NCBI RefSeq assembly: GCF_002056795.1 | Contig: NZ_CP020104.1 | Location: forward strand, 2,429,001-2,493,000 | Reading direction: 5' to 3' | DNA length: 64,000 bases | From: Spirosoma aerolatum | GTDB lineage: Bacteria > Bacteroidota > Bacteroidia > Cytophagales > Spirosomataceae | Shown here: positions 1-9,059 of the stretch, piece after piece | Layout: each line of letters starts with the position of its first letter | How positions within the stretch are numbered: the stretch's first letter is position 1 | Position numbers and translations under genes: made by a program | Notes under the pieces: model-generated | What the model was told of the DNA's origin: nothing | Database searches by the model: none | Seen by the model: only the letters and a program-made list of their open reading frames with translations

Positions 1-669
1 CTTGTCCAGTATGACCGTACGACCCGTGCCCCGGTCAAGGATTCGGGTGCCTTGTGGGTCATAAAGACTGACTCCAACATTAATATCGGAGGAGGTAAGC
101 GTCAGTGAAACCGGTTGATTGTTCGAGACTACATCAAATGAATAGAACTTATTGCGAGGAGTATAGTCAGGGCCGCCACTGGTGCCGTCGGTAGTTGTCC
201 AGCTTCCGTTGATAACTCGGGTGGCTGGTGCAGTAGCTGTGATGGACACATCCTGGAACACAGCAGGCCATACCCCATCTGTGAGGGTTAGGCTTAAGAC
301 ATAAGCGCCAGCAACGTCGGCAGTAAACCCGGCAGTGGCTGACTGCGCGTTGGTCAGTACGGCGGTGCTACTGGTCGGCTTCGTCTTAATAGCCCAGGCG
401 TAAGCTAGCTTATCTCCATCAGGATCGATGGATTTGCTGGCATCGATGGACGTTTGTTGCCCTGTTTCTACGGTCATGGAGGTCATTACGCTGATGACAG
501 GTGGTTTGCCAGGAGTAGATACGTTAGGGCTGGGAGGTGGGTCGGCGCTTTTTGTGCAGCTTACTGAGGTAATACCTGGCAAAGCCAGCCATACCAGGAG
601 TAGTACTGGCTTTTGAATCAGCCGGAAATGATTGACGGCTACGGACTTGATGGTGCTAATAAGGTTCAT
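1..669 (-). CDS. PKD-like plus PPC-like domain lipoprotein (3' end beyond window)
   Basis: The reading frame is open from an ATG at 669 down to base 1 (223 codons) with no stop, so the C-terminus lies outside the window. Residues 1-40 form a long basic N-region and hydrophobic core ending in SVSC, an acceptable though not canonical lipobox. Residues about 50-140 contain a PKD/K319-like Ig fold, with the typical stretch SIDPDGDKLAYAWAIK followed by GFTADVAGAYVLSLTLTDG. From about residue 150 the sequence changes to a PPC-type beta-sandwich (NKFYSFDVVSNNQPVSLTLT, SLYDPQGTRIL). Both modules are common in secreted or surface-anchored Bacteroidota proteins and often flank catalytic domains, so a peptidase or other enzyme domain could follow outside the window. 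The role is unknown; surface localisation is inferred. Confidence 0.75.
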   Translation of the reverse strand, partial: MNLISTIKSVAVNHFRLIQKPVLLLVWLALPGITSVSCTKSADPPPSPNVSTPGKPPVISVMTSMTVETGQQTSIDASKSIDPDGDKLAYAWAIKTKPTSSTAVLTNAQSATAGFTADVAGAYVLSLTLTDGVWPAVFQDVSITATAPATRVINGSWTTTDGTSGGPDYTPRNKFYSFDVVSNNQPVSLTLTSSDINVGVSLYDPQGTRILDRGTGRTVILDK

Positions 670-927
670 TGTAGTAGAGATGATTGGAAAAAAACGGCAA
701 GGGTAACCTGGGCCACAGATAACACAGTGGTTTGGCTGGGGGACGAAGCCGCTGACTTTCAGGATGGATTTCGCTTATAGAGACGTTATCTTAAGGTACT
801 TGATTGGCCAGGAGGGGACAGGAATTGAGGTGTAAATCGCTGAATACTCCCGGCTGGACTGCCGTCAGGCAACCGATGATGGTAAAAGCAACCGATTTCA
901 CTGGAATGAAGAATATGATTCAATTGC

Positions 928-1905
928 TTATCTGGATAGAAAATAGCCTATTCCAAGGCCAAAAGCTCTGTTTTTAACAGTAGGCTCATTTACGGATATC
1001 GTTGGATTGGTATTGGACAGCCCAAAGCTGTAGAACACATTCAGTGTCAGGCCCGAAGGTAGGTCGTACCAGGCAGAAGCCCGAAGCCCGAAGTCGATTG
1101 GAGTAAAGGTATCCGTTTGAGAATTACCTATTGTGGCATTCTCAGATCCGACCTTTCCACTCAATGCATATCCAGAATACAGCCCGCCACCAAGCAGCAG
1201 TTGTCCGCTCGAAGTCGGAATTTTGAATAATAGATCAATTGGTACTTCAAGGTAGTTGACGCTGAATTTTAGACTAGCGTTCGTAGTGGGATTAACCAGT
1301 TTGGTCCCTTTACTTGAATACAGTAGTTGGGGGCGAAATCGTCCACTTTTACCGATAGGCTTATCGACCATTATACCTGCCTGAAAACCAATAAAATTAC
1401 TGGTAGAATAATAGTTAGGGTTAAAGGAAAATGATGCACTCTGAATACCGCCCCTGAATCCAAAACGCACACCCTGTGGTATGTCCGTCTGCCGTGCCTG
1501 CGAAACAGGGGTGGGGGTGTTTTGTTTGTATGGCGCCGTTGTGGGTACTGGCGCTGGCTGAACGGTCGTCGGTACGGGCTGGGTAGGCGTTGGTGCCGGC
1601 TGAGCTACTTTTGTAAACTGTTCTATTTCACCGTTAGTCCCATACTTTAGATAATTAAAATTGGTTTTCTGTACTCGAAAGATAGGACCTTTGGGGTTGT
1701 TGAATCGCTTATAAACAATTTCTTTATCCGTGATTTCGATGACCAGCACTTCCAGTTGTGTGCCATCCCGCTGAACGAGTAAGTCAGGCTTAGGCGTAGG
1801 GGCTAGCTTTGGGGTTGTAGGGCGTGTACGGGGCTGCGCATGAACTGTTGTTAAGAAGGCAGTCAGCAAACAGGTTAACAAAAGGGGGAGTATGTGCTTG
1901 TGCAT
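928..1905 (-). CDS. Outer membrane beta-barrel protein (porin/OmpW-like fold)
   Basis: This 325-residue protein starts with a clear signal peptide (hydrophobic residues 5-22, cleavage near VHAQ). Residues 35-90 hold a small soluble region with the motif LEVLVIEITDKEIVYKRF, of the kind seen in Bacteroidota proteins that couple a periplasmic domain to a barrel. Residues about 95-145 are a Pro/Thr-rich linker. From about 147 the sequence alternates as in an 8-stranded outer-membrane barrel (GVRFGFRGGIQSASFSF) and ends in FGLGIGYFLSR. The family is usually annotated as porin-family or outer membrane beta-barrel protein. No substrate can be deduced. The ATG is preceded by an 85-bp gap from the next gene upstream, so it may have its own promoter. 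Confidence 0.8.
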   Translation of the reverse strand: MHKHILPLLLTCLLTAFLTTVHAQPRTRPTTPKLAPTPKPDLLVQRDGTQLEVLVIEITDKEIVYKRFNNPKGPIFRVQKTNFNYLKYGTNGEIEQFTKVAQPAPTPTQPVPTTVQPAPVPTTAPYKQNTPTPVSQARQTDIPQGVRFGFRGGIQSASFSFNPNYYSTSNFIGFQAGIMVDKPIGKSGRFRPQLLYSSKGTKLVNPTTNASLKFSVNYLEVPIDLLFKIPTSSGQLLLGGGLYSGYALSGKVGSENATIGNSQTDTFTPIDFGLRASAWYDLPSGLTLNVFYSFGLSNTNPTISVNEPTVKNRAFGLGIGYFLSR

Positions 1906-1990
1906 GATCGTATTTGAGTCGTCAAGTGGATGATATATAGAGAGAGAGCTTCTGGGGACAGGCCGATTTGCCTTCCCGCCAGGCCGGGGT

Positions 1991-2434
1991 TTACTTTTTT
2001 GTGAAAACTTTCGTAACGTCTGCTTTATAATACATGGTGGCAGACTGACTGAAGACGGTATAAGTGAGCGTCAGATTGCCACCCGATAAGCTACCTGCTA
2101 GGTTCAGCAGATAAACTTGGGCCTGGCTGTTATCAGGGAACATCTGCGGTACACCAGTGGCAATACTTTTGTTATCAGCCTGAAAACCTGAACCACTAAC
2201 TGAAGCGGTTGCGCTTCCATAAGGCATGAAATCGGTTAACGTCAAGGTTTTTCCTGATTTACTGATCGTAAGTTTAAGACCGTTACCGGTCTGTCCATTG
2301 GTCATACTTTCGGTCCAGGTTCCCACATATTGGTCGAGTGGATCAGGTTCGTTCTTACTACACGATGAGAGCAGTAGGATGAATGTGAATAGCACTAGCA
2401 GCGTGCGGATTGAAGTTGTGTGGAGTGATTTCAT
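1991..2434 (-). CDS. Small lipoprotein, lipocalin-like
   Basis: A 147-residue lipoprotein. Residues 1-25 form a signal with lipobox LLSSC, so Cys25 would be the lipidated residue. The mature part (DQYVGTWTES, GLKLTISKSGKTLTLTDF, LTLTYTVFSQSATMYYKADV) is beta-rich and begins with a Y-V-G-T-W motif like that of lipocalin-like Bacteroidota lipoproteins. No catalytic motif is visible. It lies between an outer-membrane barrel gene and a PPC-type exported protein on the same strand, with gaps of 85 and 96 bp. Function unknown; envelope location is well supported. Confidence 0.75.
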   Translation of the reverse strand: MKSLHTTSIRTLLVLFTFILLLSSCSKNEPDPLDQYVGTWTESMTNGQTGNGLKLTISKSGKTLTLTDFMPYGSATASVSGSGFQADNKSIATGVPQMFPDNSQAQVYLLNLAGSLSGGNLTLTYTVFSQSATMYYKADVTKVFTKK

Positions 2435-2530
2435 TATCAGTAAACGTGTGAACTTGAAAATGGAGGAAATAGAAATCTGTTTAACTCCGGCCCATGTATT
2501 GGTTTCACATGAGCCGGTAGTGCTGAAGGT

Positions 2531-3235
2531 TTAGTTTGTTGCCATCGCATAGCGATTATAAACGCTGCCCCGATTCTTCACTCGAATAATAAATGTACCT
2601 GTATAGCGGGGCGTCCAGCGAGCAATGCAGGTATCAGAATTGTCATCATCTTTGGTAACCAGGTAGCCATTGCTGTCGTAGATGTACAGATCCAGATCGG
2701 TATCGCCGTCGCCCTGTACTGCTACGGCAGCAGGTTCCATGCCATAGAAAGCAATCCTATATACATCTACCGAACCTGAATATACCCGTGAGGAAGCAGT
2801 TCGAACACCGCCAACAGCCCCGCGAGAAAGGGTGGGTTGTACCTTGCTGGCAAGAGCAAGCAGATGGGCATCCCCTTTTGCCATTTTCCTGGCATCGACC
2901 AGTAGTTTAGCCGGGTCGGTGGGGTTGGGCTTTTCAGTTTTGGTAGCGGTCGACGTTGTGGATGCAGGACTGGCTTTCGCATCAGCCGATATTGGTTTTA
3001 TACCTAGTTTGTACATCATATCGGCGGCTGTAACCAGGCAGAGTGCGCAGTTATTCGCGTAGCCGTAACGGGCTAGATTAACGGCACTGGCGTAATCCTC
3101 TACTTTCTGGGTCTTTGGTGTAGATGGGGTTGACTCCTTGCTATCGTTTTCCCGCTTGGTATCGGGTTCATTTTGGGCAAATAATGGGCTAGTAAAAGCA
3201 GTAAACAATAGAGCGAAAATGGCTTGTTTTTTCAT
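2531..3235 (-). CDS. Exported PPC-type domain protein
   Basis: This 234-residue protein has a signal peptide cleaved near residue 20 (SPLFAQ). A short helical segment with two cysteines follows (YGYANNCALCLVTAADM, about residues 57-73). Then comes a Ser/Thr/Pro-rich linker and a C-terminal beta-sandwich from about 145. That sandwich has the PPC (bacterial pre-peptidase C-terminal-like) signature DGDTDLDLYIYDSNGYLV, an acidic loop KDDDNSD and TGTFIIRVKNRGS. PPC domains bind calcium or assist secretion of peptidases, but no peptidase domain is attached here. It resembles the PPC module of the protein at the left edge, suggesting these two exported proteins belong to one functional set with the caspase-like genes next door. 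The neighbouring terminator on the upstream side separates their transcription. Confidence 0.7.
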   Translation of the reverse strand: MKKQAIFALLFTAFTSPLFAQNEPDTKRENDSKESTPSTPKTQKVEDYASAVNLARYGYANNCALCLVTAADMMYKLGIKPISADAKASPASTTSTATKTEKPNPTDPAKLLVDARKMAKGDAHLLALASKVQPTLSRGAVGGVRTASSRVYSGSVDVYRIAFYGMEPAAVAVQGDGDTDLDLYIYDSNGYLVTKDDDNSDTCIARWTPRYTGTFIIRVKNRGSVYNRYAMATN

Positions 3236-3351
3236 GGGATTTGAAAAATTATTGGTTGTTACAAAAGGTTATTCCGAAGAGGAAGAGAAAAGTAACAGCC
3301 TGCCTGAATTTTTTTTGCCTTGCTTTTTTACGCATTTCTCCATCAAAAACT

Positions 3352-3383
3352 AAAAGGGACTGCACAGCTGTGCAATCCCTTTT
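3352..3383 (-). terminator. Intrinsic terminator of the WD40-caspase operon
   Basis: A 32-bp near-perfect palindrome (AAAAGGGA, one G-U mismatch, TGCACAG/CTGTGCA, TCCCTTTT) lies 33 bases after the stop codon of the leftmost WD40-caspase gene. On the minus strand it ends in TTTT followed by AGTTTTTG. It should end transcripts coming from the WD40-caspase operon; because of its symmetry it might also act on plus-strand transcripts. Confidence 0.75.
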
Positions 3384-3416
3384 AAAAGTCATAATGTAAC
3401 AGTACAGCAGAATAAT

Positions 3417-5222
3417 TTAGGGCTTCACCAGGCCCTGTGCTTTGGTCAATACCAACTGAGCCAGGTCAGGCAGTTTGCTTTTGGTTCCTGTTACGACAAA
3501 CTCGCCCACTGACTCCGAGGCTCGGAATACCTTACATGTCACCGTCACATTCTCACCCTTCAGGGTGTACCGGCCACTGATTGTATAAGCGCCGGGATAA
3601 TCTTTGGCGTCCATCGTCAGTACGGGTGCATCGCTTCCTCGCGTGGCTATGAGGTCATTTAGCGCACTTTCAACCTTGTTTTTCAGGTCAAGGACATCGT
3701 CGAACTGGCTATCCTCCTGGAAACTTTTAACCAGCAGGATCGGCTTGGGCTCAGCGATATGAATTTCTGCTTTCACCGATTGGGTAACTTTGCCAATGTC
3801 GAAACTACCTTCTGTCGTTCGCCCCTGATGAGCAGTTGCTGACGGACTAACCCTTCGGTAGAACGGCTGTTGAATGCCTCCCACACCTTTGGCCAGCAGG
3901 GGAACCTGCTCGACGGCATAGCTAAGCCACTTCTCTACATCCAGAAATTCACTGCCATCCTGGCGCAGCGCTGCACCTTTCATGCCTTGGAGGAGGGCAT
4001 AAGTGACTAATCCTTGTCCATATACGTTAGCCTCGTAACTTGACGCATCGGCAGCCGAACCCGCCAGCACGTAGAGGCCCATCCGCTCCTGTAATCGATC
4101 CAGGGCTCGAATCTGACTGCCGGGTACGTCGCGGGCCGCCAGGAGAAGGTTCTCCGCTCCTTTCCCTGCCGAACACACATCCAGAATCAGCACTTTTTTC
4201 TTGGCGGGTATTTTTTTGAGGTACTCAATCAGTTCCTGACTCGAGAGGGCATACTGCTGGCGAATGGCGGGGTCATTGAGGTAGCTAACATCAGCTGAGG
4301 TGGCTCCCGCCATAAGGAAATACAAATCGCCATCCTGGCCACCGTAATTGACAGCATGCCCCGAAACATGCAAGACGAAGATGTCTTCGGCTCGAGTTTG
4401 CTGGGCTTCTATCAGTGTTTTGACAACAGCGGCTTTGGAGGTTTGTGCAGGACCACCAGGTTTGGTCGTAAGTACCTGTACACTGACATTGGCTGAACTG
4501 AACAGTTCATTGGCGGCTAGCCTTAGCCCGTTGGCAATCTGTTCGGCATCGGAATGGGCAAAACGCAGGCCAATGGTGGAGGTTCCGACCACAACGGCCC
4601 GCAATCGTGGGGTTTTAGTAGGGGCAGGGGCAGGCGAGACGGCTTTCTCTGGTTCACCGCCACGGGTAGTAATGGTTGGCTGATAGGTGATTTCTACAGG
4701 CTGGCTGCGGAGCCATCCCTCACCATTTTTGGCCACCACCCGGATGACGTTAGGCGCATTGGTATAGAAATGATTGGAGAACGAGGTGAGTGACAACTCC
4801 AGGGAGAGGGTTTTCTGCTGGGTATCATCTTTGGGGTTTTTACGCAAATCCTCGACGATTTCCGCCCCGTTAATAAAAACGGCTACAGGTCCAATGCCAT
4901 TAGTTCGGTTGGTGAGTTGAACCAGGAGTTTGTCGTTGCGTATAGAAAGCGTTACATCAGGGGGTAAGGAAACGTTCTCAAAGGCGGGTACCTGTCGCAG
5001 TGGTTCATTTCTGAATCCCATCAAAATGGGTAGTAGGCCGGGCTGGTAGTAGCGTTGTTTGAGTTGCTCAAGTTCGATGACTTTCCATGGCTTATTTTGA
5101 TCGGATGGATGGTTGACCACGTAGTGCATGAGTTTCATGGCTCCTGGTGAGGCATCGAACAGGCCAGAAGGGGTAGTTACGACCCAATCAGTAGAGTCAA
5201 CGGTGATAAGTGTAGCAAGTTC
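3417..5222 (-). repeat. 1.8-kb near-identical direct repeat, copy A
   Basis: This segment matches 7254-9059 at a constant offset of 3,837 bases, with only a handful of visible single-base differences, mostly near the 3' end of the genes. It spans the last part of the final WD40 repeat, the linker, the caspase domain and the C-terminal domain. The encoded proteins differ at one visible residue (LPDLAQ versus LPDLTQ). Outside this block the two genes diverge strongly. Confidence 0.95.
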
Positions 5223-7187
5223 TTTACCACTATTAGTATCCCAGGCTTTTATCGTATTGTCAAATGAGCTTGAAAGTATTTTTTGTCCATTATGTAAGAA
5301 GCTGACTTGCGTAACCTTATTGGTATGTCCTTTGAATATTTTTTTTTCTTTTGTCTTAATATTCCACACAATAATCTGATTGTCATCAGAGCCTGAAACA
5401 ATATACTGACCATCAGGCGAAAATCCGACCGAGTTGACGGTTCCGGTATGCCCTTCAAATGTATAAATTTTCTGCTCGCTGACTGCGTCCCATAATCGAA
5501 CAGTCTTGTCCCATGAGCCAGAAACGATGTACTTGTTATCGGGTGAAAAAACCGCAGACTCAACGCTACCAGTATGCCCTATAAATGAGTGTAGTTGTTG
5601 GCCACTACGTATGTCCCATAACCGTATGGTCTGGTCCCATCCCGTTGAGATAGCATATAAACTATCCGATGAAAAGGTAATAGAATTGACCCTGCCTTTA
5701 TGCCCTTTAAGCTCACGGATTAGTTTGGCGCTTACCAGATCCCATTGCTGCAAATAACCTCCAGATGTAACAATTCCCTCCCCCGAAAAAACATAACGAT
5801 TGTCTGGAGAAAAACCAATAGTGCTGATACTGAAGTCACTGTTGCCTACTGAAAATCTATGAATTACTTTACCTGTCGTAGCATCGTGGAGCCTGAACGT
5901 GTTATTCCATGTTCTTTTGGATAAAATATACTTCTCATTAGGCGACAAAGCGACTCCAGTTATCCATCTTAGTTCATCATCAAATCCTAAACAGCGAAAA
6001 TCCTGGCTATTGATAAAGCTCCATCGTTGCAGAGGTTCAAGATAAGAACATAATATAAAGTAGTCGCCATTAGGCGCTAAAGCAAAATGGGGCTTTTTTT
6101 CAGTTGGATTTTGATGAAAACGTTGGGTGACTAGACCTGTTTTAGTATCCCATAATTTTAAATCATTAGACGAGCCTGAAAGTATGTGGCTGCCATCTGG
6201 CGAAAAAGCAATCGAATACACATTACCCCAGAATTGGCGGATTCCTTGCCCACTAGTTACGTCCCATAACCGTATAGTCTGGTCGTGATTGCTTGAAGAG
6301 ATTATATATTTACTATCTGAGGAAAAGGCAACGGAGTTTACGGAATATGTATGTCCCTTAAATTGGTGGATTTCACGGCCGCTATTTGTATCCCACAACC
6401 GTATAGTTTTATCAACAGAGCCTGAAAGAATCTGTTGGCCATCAGGTGAGAACATGACCGAGTTGATTCCGGCAGTATGCCCTTCAAACCGACGAATTTC
6501 TTTACCATCAGCTAAATTCCATAACCGTATCGTATTGTCGTCGTTGGTTCCGCAGTCTGAATTGCTACATCCTGCTCCCGAAAGGGCATACTGACCATCT
6601 GGCGATAAAGCAACAGAATTGATTTTGGACCGCCCTCCCCCATGGCCCATAAATTTACGGATTAGCTTGCCATTACTAACTTTCCACAAGCGTAATGAAT
6701 TGTCCCAGGAGCCTGATAAGAGATAGTTTCCATCTTGGGAGAACGCTAACGATGAAACGTAACTCATAGGCCCACCTCCTAAATAGTCTCCTTTTTCAAG
6801 GTAACGATGGAGTTCTTTGCGAGTTCTTGCTTTGTCGTCTCTAAGCCGATCTATTTCTCGGCCGGTGGTTACATCCCACAGGATGATGCTTTTATCCTTA
6901 AGGCTTCCGCCAGAAGCGATGTAGCGTCCATTAGGTGAGAACGCAACTGATTGTACATCATCTGTGTGGCCCTCAAATCGATGCAGTTCACGTCCTGTCT
7001 CAACTTCCCATAAACATATCGTTTTATCGTTCGATCCCGATATCGCGTATTTCCCATTTGGCGAAAAAGCCACGGATGTAATACTGCCTGTATGCCCAAC
7101 CGGCACAACTAATTCCGGATTTTGTGCATGGGTATAAAAACATAAAATCAGAAAGTAAAACAGGGTAATTGATATAAACCATTTCAT
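3417..7187 (-). CDS. Exported WD40-repeat caspase-like protein, copy A
   Basis: The ATG at 7187 gives 1,256 residues starting with a signal peptide (MKWFISITLFYFLILC..THAQ); an upstream in-frame TTG adds 15 residues that would spoil it. Residues about 25-640 contain fourteen WD40-type repeats, enough for two seven-bladed propellers, several with insertions and several degenerate. Residues 650-890 are a beta-rich linker. A clan-CD (C14 caspase/metacaspase) domain follows at about 895-1090, with catalytic His in HVSGHAV (about residue 944) and Cys in LDVCSAGKG (about 1005). A C-terminal 150-residue domain ends the protein. WD40 propellers would bind a partner and the protease would be the output; target and trigger are unknown. 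It lies 66 bp downstream of copy B, probably in the same operon, and its last 1,806 bp duplicate copy B almost exactly. Confidence 0.85.
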   Translation of the reverse strand: MKWFISITLFYFLILCFYTHAQNPELVVPVGHTGSITSVAFSPNGKYAISGSNDKTICLWEVETGRELHRFEGHTDDVQSVAFSPNGRYIASGGSLKDKSIILWDVTTGREIDRLRDDKARTRKELHRYLEKGDYLGGGPMSYVSSLAFSQDGNYLLSGSWDNSLRLWKVSNGKLIRKFMGHGGGRSKINSVALSPDGQYALSGAGCSNSDCGTNDDNTIRLWNLADGKEIRRFEGHTAGINSVMFSPDGQQILSGSVDKTIRLWDTNSGREIHQFKGHTYSVNSVAFSSDSKYIISSSNHDQTIRLWDVTSGQGIRQFWGNVYSIAFSPDGSHILSGSSNDLKLWDTKTGLVTQRFHQNPTEKKPHFALAPNGDYFILCSYLEPLQRWSFINSQDFRCLGFDDELRWITGVALSPNEKYILSKRTWNNTFRLHDATTGKVIHRFSVGNSDFSISTIGFSPDNRYVFSGEGIVTSGGYLQQWDLVSAKLIRELKGHKGRVNSITFSSDSLYAISTGWDQTIRLWDIRSGQQLHSFIGHTGSVESAVFSPDNKYIVSGSWDKTVRLWDAVSEQKIYTFEGHTGTVNSVGFSPDGQYIVSGSDDNQIIVWNIKTKEKKIFKGHTNKVTQVSFLHNGQKILSSSFDNTIKAWDTNSGKELATLITVDSTDWVVTTPSGLFDASPGAMKLMHYVVNHPSDQNKPWKVIELEQLKQRYYQPGLLPILMGFRNEPLRQVPAFENVSLPPDVTLSIRNDKLLVQLTNRTNGIGPVAVFINGAEIVEDLRKNPKDDTQQKTLSLELSLTSFSNHFYTNAPNVIRVVAKNGEGWLRSQPVEITYQPTITTRGGEPEKAVSPAPAPTKTPRLRAVVVGTSTIGLRFAHSDAEQIANGLRLAANELFSSANVSVQVLTTKPGGPAQTSKAAVVKTLIEAQQTRAEDIFVLHVSGHAVNYGGQDGDLYFLMAGATSADVSYLNDPAIRQQYALSSQELIEYLKKIPAKKKVLILDVCSAGKGAENLLLAARDVPGSQIRALDRLQERMGLYVLAGSAADASSYEANVYGQGLVTYALLQGMKGAALRQDGSEFLDVEKWLSYAVEQVPLLAKGVGGIQQPFYRRVSPSATAHQGRTTEGSFDIGKVTQSVKAEIHIAEPKPILLVKSFQEDSQFDDVLDLKNKVESALNDLIATRGSDAPVLTMDAKDYPGAYTISGRYTLKGENVTVTCKVFRASESVGEFVVTGTKSKLPDLAQLVLTKAQGLVKP

Positions 7188-7253
7188 CGTGTTCAGTTTT
7201 GGGAAGGAAGTCATGGGGGTTAATGCGCTCAAAAATTGGGCAATGGCATATTA

Positions 7254-9059
7254 TTAGGGCTTCACCAGGCCCTGTGCTTTAGTCAATACCAACTGAGTCA
7301 GGTCGGGCAGTTTGCTTTTGGTTCCTGTTACGACAAACTCGCCCACTGACTCCGAGGCTCGGAATACCTTACATGTCACCGTCACATTCTCACCCTTCAG
7401 GGTATAACGCCCACTGATTGTATAAGCGCCGGGATAATCTTTGGCGTCCATCGTCAGTACGGGTGCATCGCTTCCCCGCGTGGCTATGAGGTCATTTAGC
7501 GCACTTTCAACCTTGTTTTTCAGGTCAAGGACATCGTCGAACTGGCTATCCTCCTGGAAACTTTTAACCAGCAGGATCGGCTTGGGCTCAGCGATATGAA
7601 TTTCTGCTTTCACCGATTGGGTAACTTTGCCAATGTCGAAACTACCTTCTGTCGTTCGCCCCTGATGAGCAGTTGCTGACGGACTAACCCTTCGGTAGAA
7701 CGGCTGTTGAATGCCTCCCACACCTTTGGCCAGCAGGGGAACCTGCTCGACGGCATAGCTAAGCCACTTCTCTACATCCAGAAATTCACTGCCATCCTGG
7801 CGCAGCGCTGCACCTTTCATGCCTTGGAGGAGGGCATAAGTGACTAATCCTTGTCCATATACGTTAGCCTCGTAACTTGACGCATCGGCAGCCGAACCCG
7901 CCAGCACGTAGAGGCCCATCCGCTCCTGTAATCGATCCAGGGCTCGAATCTGACTGCCGGGTACGTCGCGGGCCGCCAGGAGAAGGTTCTCCGCTCCTTT
8001 CCCTGCCGAACACACATCCAGAATCAGCACTTTTTTCTTGGCGGGTATTTTTTTGAGGTACTCAATCAGTTCCTGACTCGAGAGGGCATACTGCTGGCGA
8101 ATGGCGGGGTCATTGAGGTAGCTAACATCAGCTGAGGTGGCTCCCGCCATAAGGAAATACAAATCGCCATCCTGGCCACCGTAATTGACAGCATGCCCCG
8201 AAACATGCAAGACGAAGATGTCTTCGGCTCGAGTTTGCTGGGCTTCTATCAGTGTTTTGACAACAGCGGCTTTGGAGGTTTGTGCAGGACCACCAGGTTT
8301 GGTCGTAAGTACCTGTACACTGACATTGGCTGAACTGAACAGTTCATTGGCGGCTAGCCTTAGCCCGTTGGCAATCTGTTCGGCATCGGAATGGGCAAAA
8401 CGCAGGCCAATGGTGGAGGTTCCGACCACAACGGCCCGCAATCGTGGGGTTTTAGTAGGGGCAGGGGCAGGCGAGACGGCTTTCTCTGGTTCACCGCCAC
8501 GGGTAGTAATGGTTGGCTGATAGGTGATTTCTACAGGCTGGCTGCGGAGCCATCCCTCACCATTTTTGGCCACCACCCGGATGACGTTAGGCGCATTGGT
8601 ATAGAAATGATTGGAGAACGAGGTGAGTGACAACTCCAGGGAGAGGGTTTTCTGCTGGGTATCATCTTTGGGGTTTTTACGCAAATCCTCGACGATTTCC
8701 GCCCCGTTAATAAAAACGGCTACAGGTCCAATGCCATTAGTTCGGTTGGTGAGTTGAACCAGGAGTTTGTCGTTGCGTATAGAAAGCGTTACATCAGGGG
8801 GTAAGGAAACGTTCTCAAAGGCGGGTACCTGTCGCAGTGGTTCATTTCTGAATCCCATCAAAATGGGTAGTAGGCCGGGCTGGTAGTAGCGTTGTTTGAG
8901 TTGCTCAAGTTCGATGACTTTCCATGGCTTATTTTGATCGGATGGATGGTTGACCACGTAGTGCATGAGTTTCATGGCTCCCGGTGAGGCATCGAACAGG
9001 CCAGAAGGGGTAGTTACGACCCAATCAGTAGAGTCAACGGTGATAAGTGTAGCAAGTTC
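7254..9059 (-). repeat. 1.8-kb near-identical direct repeat, copy B
   Basis: Partner of 3417-5222. The match begins at the stop codon of each gene and ends within the last WD40 repeat just before the conserved EELATL/KELATL segment, so the boundaries follow the effector module. Tandem duplication with later sensor replacement, or repeated gene conversion, would explain this. Confidence 0.95.

Noticed and set aside
4348..4793. Plus-strand open frames duplicated at 8185-8630
   Set aside because: Their exact duplication only reflects the duplicated caspase-coding DNA on the opposite strand.
7188..7232. Upstream TTG start of WD40-caspase copy A
   Set aside because: It would add 15 residues in front of a good signal peptide that starts at the ATG at 7187.
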